From the NCBI GenBank assembly GCA_910579495.1, contig CAJTVD010000042.1, positions 1-34,333 of the forward strand: a stretch of DNA of 34,333 bases, in the 5' to 3' direction. The translations under genes and the position numbers were made by a program. Below, one piece after another: positions 30,985-34,333 of the stretch. Every line of letters starts with the position of its first letter. Within the stretch, counting starts at the first letter, position 1. Origin of the DNA: an uncultured Lachnospiraceae bacterium (lineage in GTDB: Bacteria; Bacillota; Clostridia; Lachnospirales; Lachnospiraceae). Below the pieces are notes generated by a model, which worked only from the letters and a program-made list of their open reading frames with translations, did no database searches and was not told where the DNA came from.

Positions 30985-32691
30985 ATGGTTTATATAAAAG
31001 AGGTATTATCCAACAACAAAAAACTGGCCTTCGCCTACCTGGCGGTGGGCCTGTTCAATGCCTTTATGGCAAACTATAAAGCTGATTATTTTCAGAAGGT
31101 GGTAGACGGCCTGGCAGGGAAAACCCTTGCCCTAGGCGGCGTCCTGTTTTATGGCGCGGTCCTCCTTATCTCCTATGGCATGAATTATCTGGACGAATAT
31201 CCTGCCAAAAAACTGGAAAACGGCATTTATCTGGACTTTAAACTGCTGGCTTTGAAAAAAATAAGCAGGCTTGATTATGCCAAATACCAGAAGCTGGGTA
31301 CCGGCAGGCTGGTACAGCAAATTGAAAACGGTGCTGCTGCCGGAAAAAGCGTATTATTTGATTTCTGGTTCAGCTTCCTCCGCGGCCTGGCCCCAACGGT
31401 CTTATTCAGTTTATATTTTATCTGGAAAATCAACAGGAATATCACTTATTTCCTTCTGGCAGGATATGTGGTAGTATTTATTGTCACCAATCTGCTGCTG
31501 AACGGGCTGTACCAGATCAAGGAAAAAATTCTGGACCATGAAGAGGCCCTGAACCATTTCCTTGTACGGGGCTTTATGGAAATGCCGATTTTCCGGCTGA
31601 AGGGGCAGTTCCCGGCGGAAATCAGGCGGGCGGGCCACGCAAAGGAAACCATCGTCTCCTCCAAAGTGAAAATGAATATGATCCACGAAGCTTTTTTCAC
31701 TATATTTGCGTTCATTGTTGCGGCCCTGGATATCGGGATCCTGCTTTACGCCCACCAGAGCCAAAGCCTCTCCATTGGGGAGGTGGTTGCCTTAATCACC
31801 CTTATAGACAATGCCTATACCCCCATTGCGATTTTTAACGTTATCTATGTACAGTATAAGCTGAACAAGACAGCATGGATGCGTTTCCGGGATATTCTGG
31901 ATTTGGAGGAAGACCCCCAGCTAACTGAGGGAGCCGCCTTCCAGGGGCTTTCCCGGGAAATCCGCGTGGAAAACCTTTGCTTTTCTTATGAAGGGAAAGA
32001 GGTGTTAAAAGGCATTAGCCTTACCCTGAAGAAAGGGGAAAAAGCAGCCTTTGTGGGAGAATCCGGCTCAGGCAAATCCACCCTGGCCAAAGTACTTGCC
32101 GGATTGCTGAAATACCAACAGGGCGGTGTTTTTCTGGACAGCAGCCCCCTGGAAGGGCTCTCCCTGGAAACCCTCTATGAAAAATTATCCTTTCTCTCCC
32201 AGGAGGCCCCTGTTTTTGACGGCACTCTCAGGGAAAATCTGGTGTTCGGCAAAGAGGTGCCTGATGCCCGTATCAAAGAAGCCCTGGAACAGGTGCAGCT
32301 CCTGCCTTTGCTTTCCTCCCTGCCAGAGGGGCCAGAAACCCGGGTAGGGGAAAAAGGCGCCTGCCTTTCAGGGGGCGAGCGGCAGCGGCTGGTATTAGCC
32401 AGATTGTGGTTTGAAGAGCCGGAAATCGTAATTTTGGACGAAGCCACATCCGCCATGGACAATCTCACAGAAGCTGTGGCCATGAAAAACGCCATGGAGC
32501 GGCTTTCCCACGCCACAGTGGTCGCCATCGCCCACCGCCTACAGACAATCAAGGATTTTGACCGTATTTTTGTATTCCGCGCCGGAAAGCTTATTGCCTG
32601 CGGGACCTTTGAGGAACTGCTGGAAAAAAGCCGCTACTTCCTGGCCCTGTACGAAAAGGAAAAGTCCCCAAGTAAAAAGGAACTGGAATGA
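30985..32691 (+). CDS. ABC exporter, fused membrane and ATPase domains
   Basis: A protein of about 568 residues. Six membrane helices span roughly residues 15-300, followed by the nucleotide-binding domain with GESGSGKST (Walker A), the Q-loop segment LSFLSQEAPVFDGTL, LSGGERQRL (signature), EIVILDEATSAMD (Walker B) and a switch histidine in IAHRLQT. This is the homodimeric or heterodimeric exporter type (MsbA/LmrA-like). The ATG at 30985 has AAAAGGAG seven bases upstream; the in-frame ATG at 30955 has none. It is followed four bases later by an ABC-F gene and preceded by a leader with an upstream ORF, an arrangement typical of drug-responsive operons. Confidence 0.9.
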   Translation: MVYIKEVLSNNKKLAFAYLAVGLFNAFMANYKADYFQKVVDGLAGKTLALGGVLFYGAVLLISYGMNYLDEYPAKKLENGIYLDFKLLALKKISRLDYAKYQKLGTGRLVQQIENGAAAGKSVLFDFWFSFLRGLAPTVLFSLYFIWKINRNITYFLLAGYVVVFIVTNLLLNGLYQIKEKILDHEEALNHFLVRGFMEMPIFRLKGQFPAEIRRAGHAKETIVSSKVKMNMIHEAFFTIFAFIVAALDIGILLYAHQSQSLSIGEVVALITLIDNAYTPIAIFNVIYVQYKLNKTAWMRFRDILDLEEDPQLTEGAAFQGLSREIRVENLCFSYEGKEVLKGISLTLKKGEKAAFVGESGSGKSTLAKVLAGLLKYQQGGVFLDSSPLEGLSLETLYEKLSFLSQEAPVFDGTLRENLVFGKEVPDARIKEALEQVQLLPLLSSLPEGPETRVGEKGACLSGGERQRLVLARLWFEEPEIVILDEATSAMDNLTEAVAMKNAMERLSHATVVAIAHRLQTIKDFDRIFVFRAGKLIACGTFEELLEKSRYFLALYEKEKSPSKKELE

Positions 32692-32695
32692 AATT

Positions 32696-34252
32696 ATGAG
32701 TATATTAAATGTTGAACATCTAACCCACGGATTCGGCGACAGGGCTATTTTCCACGATGTGTCCTTCCGCCTTTTAAAGGGCGAGCATATCGGCTTAATC
32801 GGGGCTAACGGGGAAGGGAAATCCACTTTTATGGACATCATCACCGGAAAGCTCACCCCTGACGAAGGCAAGGTCTCGTGGGCCAAAAACGTCCGCGCAG
32901 GCTACCTTGACCAGCACACGGTTTTGGAAAAGGGGCGCAGCATCCGCGCCGTGCTTTCCTCTGCCTTTGACTTCCTCTTTGAAATGGAAGCAAAGATGAA
33001 TGAAATCTGCGACAATATGGGAAACGCCTCCCCGCAAGAGCTGGATGCCTTTATGGAGGAACTGGGAACCATCCAGGAGCTTTTAGATGCCCACGATTTT
33101 TACCTTATTGATTCTAAGGTGGAGGAAGTTGCAAGGGCGCTGGGGCTTACAGACCTGGGGCTTGACAGGGATGTGGCCGACTTAAGCGGCGGCCAGCGCA
33201 CCAAGGTGCTTCTGGGAAAGCTTCTCTTAGAAAAGCCCGATATCCTGCTGTTAGACGAGCCTACCAATTACCTGGATGCAGAGCATATTGAGTGGCTGAA
33301 GCGGTATCTGAATGAGTACGAAAACGCTTTCATCCTGATTTCCCATGACATCCCTTTTTTAAACAGCGTTATCAACCTGATTTACCATATGGACAACCAG
33401 GAGCTGAACCGCTATCCCGGGGACTATCACAGGTTCCAGGAAGCATACGCCATGAAAAAGGCACAGCAGGAAGCCGCTTATAATAAACAGCAAAAGGAAA
33501 TTGCAGGCCTGAAGGATTTCGTGGCAAGAAATAAGGCACGGGTAGCCACCAGGAATATGGCCATGTCCCGCCAGAAAAAGCTTGACAAAATGGAGGTCAT
33601 TGAGCGCTCCGCAGAAAAGCCCAAACCGGAATTTCATTTTCTGGAAGCCCGCGCCCCAGGGCGCTATCTTTTCCGGAGCCAGGAGCTGGTGATCGGCTAT
33701 GAAGAGCCGCTCTCCTCCCCTCTTAACCTGGAAATGGAACGGGGAGAAAAAATCGTGCTTACCGGGGCAAACGGTATCGGGAAAACCACTCTGCTAAAAA
33801 GCATTTTAGGCCTGGTCCCCCCGCTCTCAGGCCGGGTGGAACAGGGGGACTATCTGAATATCGGCTATTTTGAGCAGGAAATGCCCCCGGATATTGCCAC
33901 TACCTGTATAGAAGAAATCTGGCAGGAATTTCCCGGTTTCAGCCAGTATCAGGTGCGCTCTGCGCTGGCAAAATGCGGACTTACCACCAAGCATATTGAA
34001 AGCAAGGTAAAGGTCCTAAGCGGCGGGGAACAGGCCAAGGTACGCCTGTGCAAGCTACTGAACCGTGAAACTAATCTCCTGCTTCTGGACGAGCCTACCA
34101 ACCATCTGGACGTAGATGCCAAGGAAGAATTAAAGCGGGCACTGGAAGAATACCGTGGCAGCATCCTCATGGTATGCCATGAGCCGGATTTCTACCAGGG
34201 ACTGGCAACCCAAATCTGGGACTGCTCCAAATGGACCACCCGGCTTGTATGA
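32696..34252 (+). CDS. ABC-F family ATPase
   Basis: A protein of about 518 residues with two ATP-binding cassettes and no membrane segments. Domain 1 has GANGEGKST, LSGGQRTKV and LLLDEPTNYLD; the charged linker runs roughly from residue 240 to 310; domain 2 has GANGIGKTT, LSGGEQAKV and LLLDEPTNHLD. ABC-F proteins act on the ribosome, either in normal translation (EttA/Uup/YbiT) or in ribosome protection from antibiotics. The linker is not long enough by eye to assign a resistance subtype. The start at 32696 lies four bases after the exporter's stop; the ribosome binding site is weak, so translation may be coupled. Context with an exporter and a leader ORF hints at drug response. Confidence 0.9.
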   Translation: MSILNVEHLTHGFGDRAIFHDVSFRLLKGEHIGLIGANGEGKSTFMDIITGKLTPDEGKVSWAKNVRAGYLDQHTVLEKGRSIRAVLSSAFDFLFEMEAKMNEICDNMGNASPQELDAFMEELGTIQELLDAHDFYLIDSKVEEVARALGLTDLGLDRDVADLSGGQRTKVLLGKLLLEKPDILLLDEPTNYLDAEHIEWLKRYLNEYENAFILISHDIPFLNSVINLIYHMDNQELNRYPGDYHRFQEAYAMKKAQQEAAYNKQQKEIAGLKDFVARNKARVATRNMAMSRQKKLDKMEVIERSAEKPKPEFHFLEARAPGRYLFRSQELVIGYEEPLSSPLNLEMERGEKIVLTGANGIGKTTLLKSILGLVPPLSGRVEQGDYLNIGYFEQEMPPDIATTCIEEIWQEFPGFSQYQVRSALAKCGLTTKHIESKVKVLSGGEQAKVRLCKLLNRETNLLLLDEPTNHLDVDAKEELKRALEEYRGSILMVCHEPDFYQGLATQIWDCSKWTTRLV

Positions 34253-34270
34253 CCTGCCCCCAACAGAAAC

Positions 34271-34307
34271 AACAAACGCCGTCACGCTCCGCGGGCCGGT
34301 TTATTGT
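34271..34307 (+). repeat. Short hairpin repeat, copy D
   Basis: ACAA (34272-34275), AC, GCCG, TCA, CGC, loop TCC, GCG, GGC, CGGT, TTA, TTGT (34304-34307). The outer ACAA/TTGT and middle GCCG/CGGT arms pair (one G-U). It starts 18 bp after the ABC-F stop. The following AACAAGGCAGC may be the beginning of a second tandem copy cut by the window edge. Confidence 0.7.
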
Positions 34308-34333
34308 AAACAAGGCAGCCGCCCGGCCAAATG

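Overview
The window looks like the chromosome of a gut-type Clostridia bacterium, most likely Lachnospiraceae. This is inferred from strong GGAGG-type ribosome binding sites, GTG/TTG starts, AgrC/LytTR-style signalling, zinc-ribbon membrane proteins and gene families typical of that group. No rRNA, tRNA, CRISPR array, transposase or integrase is visible. Base composition is mosaic: the leftmost 8.8 kb and the 21.6-26.9 kb block are visibly more AT-rich than the rest, as expected for acquired surface-polysaccharide and defence genes.

Left block (67-8809, minus strand): eight tightly packed genes that read as one surface-polysaccharide operon. In transcription order they are a phosphoribosyltransferase/HAD-like protein, three family-2 glycosyltransferases, a GT-C-like membrane protein, a radical SAM protein, a NodB-like deacetylase relative and a sugar-transfer-type ATP-grasp enzyme. 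A divergent XRE regulator (9059-9397) shares the intergenic region. That region carries three ATAGTATAT boxes spaced exactly 30 bp apart, the outer two lying in the spacers of the two divergent promoters.

Middle block (9.5-20 kb): an acyltransferase-3 membrane protein; a lipoprotein (apparently leaderless mRNA) followed by a second GT-C-like enzyme; an ECF sigma factor with two membrane partners; and a minus-strand signalling block of CPBP protease, LytTR response regulator, AgrC-like kinase split by a frame change, and two small membrane proteins.

Defence block (20.2-26.9 kb): a Fic toxin with a RelB-like/VbhA-like fused antitoxin, a decayed flavin-binding gene remnant, and a two-gene RADAR system (rdrA ATPase plus rdrB adenosine-deaminase-like protein). 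RADAR is an already described anti-phage system.

Right block (27.2-34.3 kb): a hemerythrin protein with a CheX-like tail, a HAD phosphatase, an S1-domain RNA-binding protein, a flavin reductase with a clear promoter/operator, and an ABC exporter plus ABC-F protein. The exporter has a leader with a 20-codon upstream ORF and mutually exclusive RNA pairings that could hide or free its ribosome binding site.

The most notable non-gene signals are that leader, the 30-bp phased boxes, and a family of four short hairpins at gene ends with a conserved apex and compensating stem changes.
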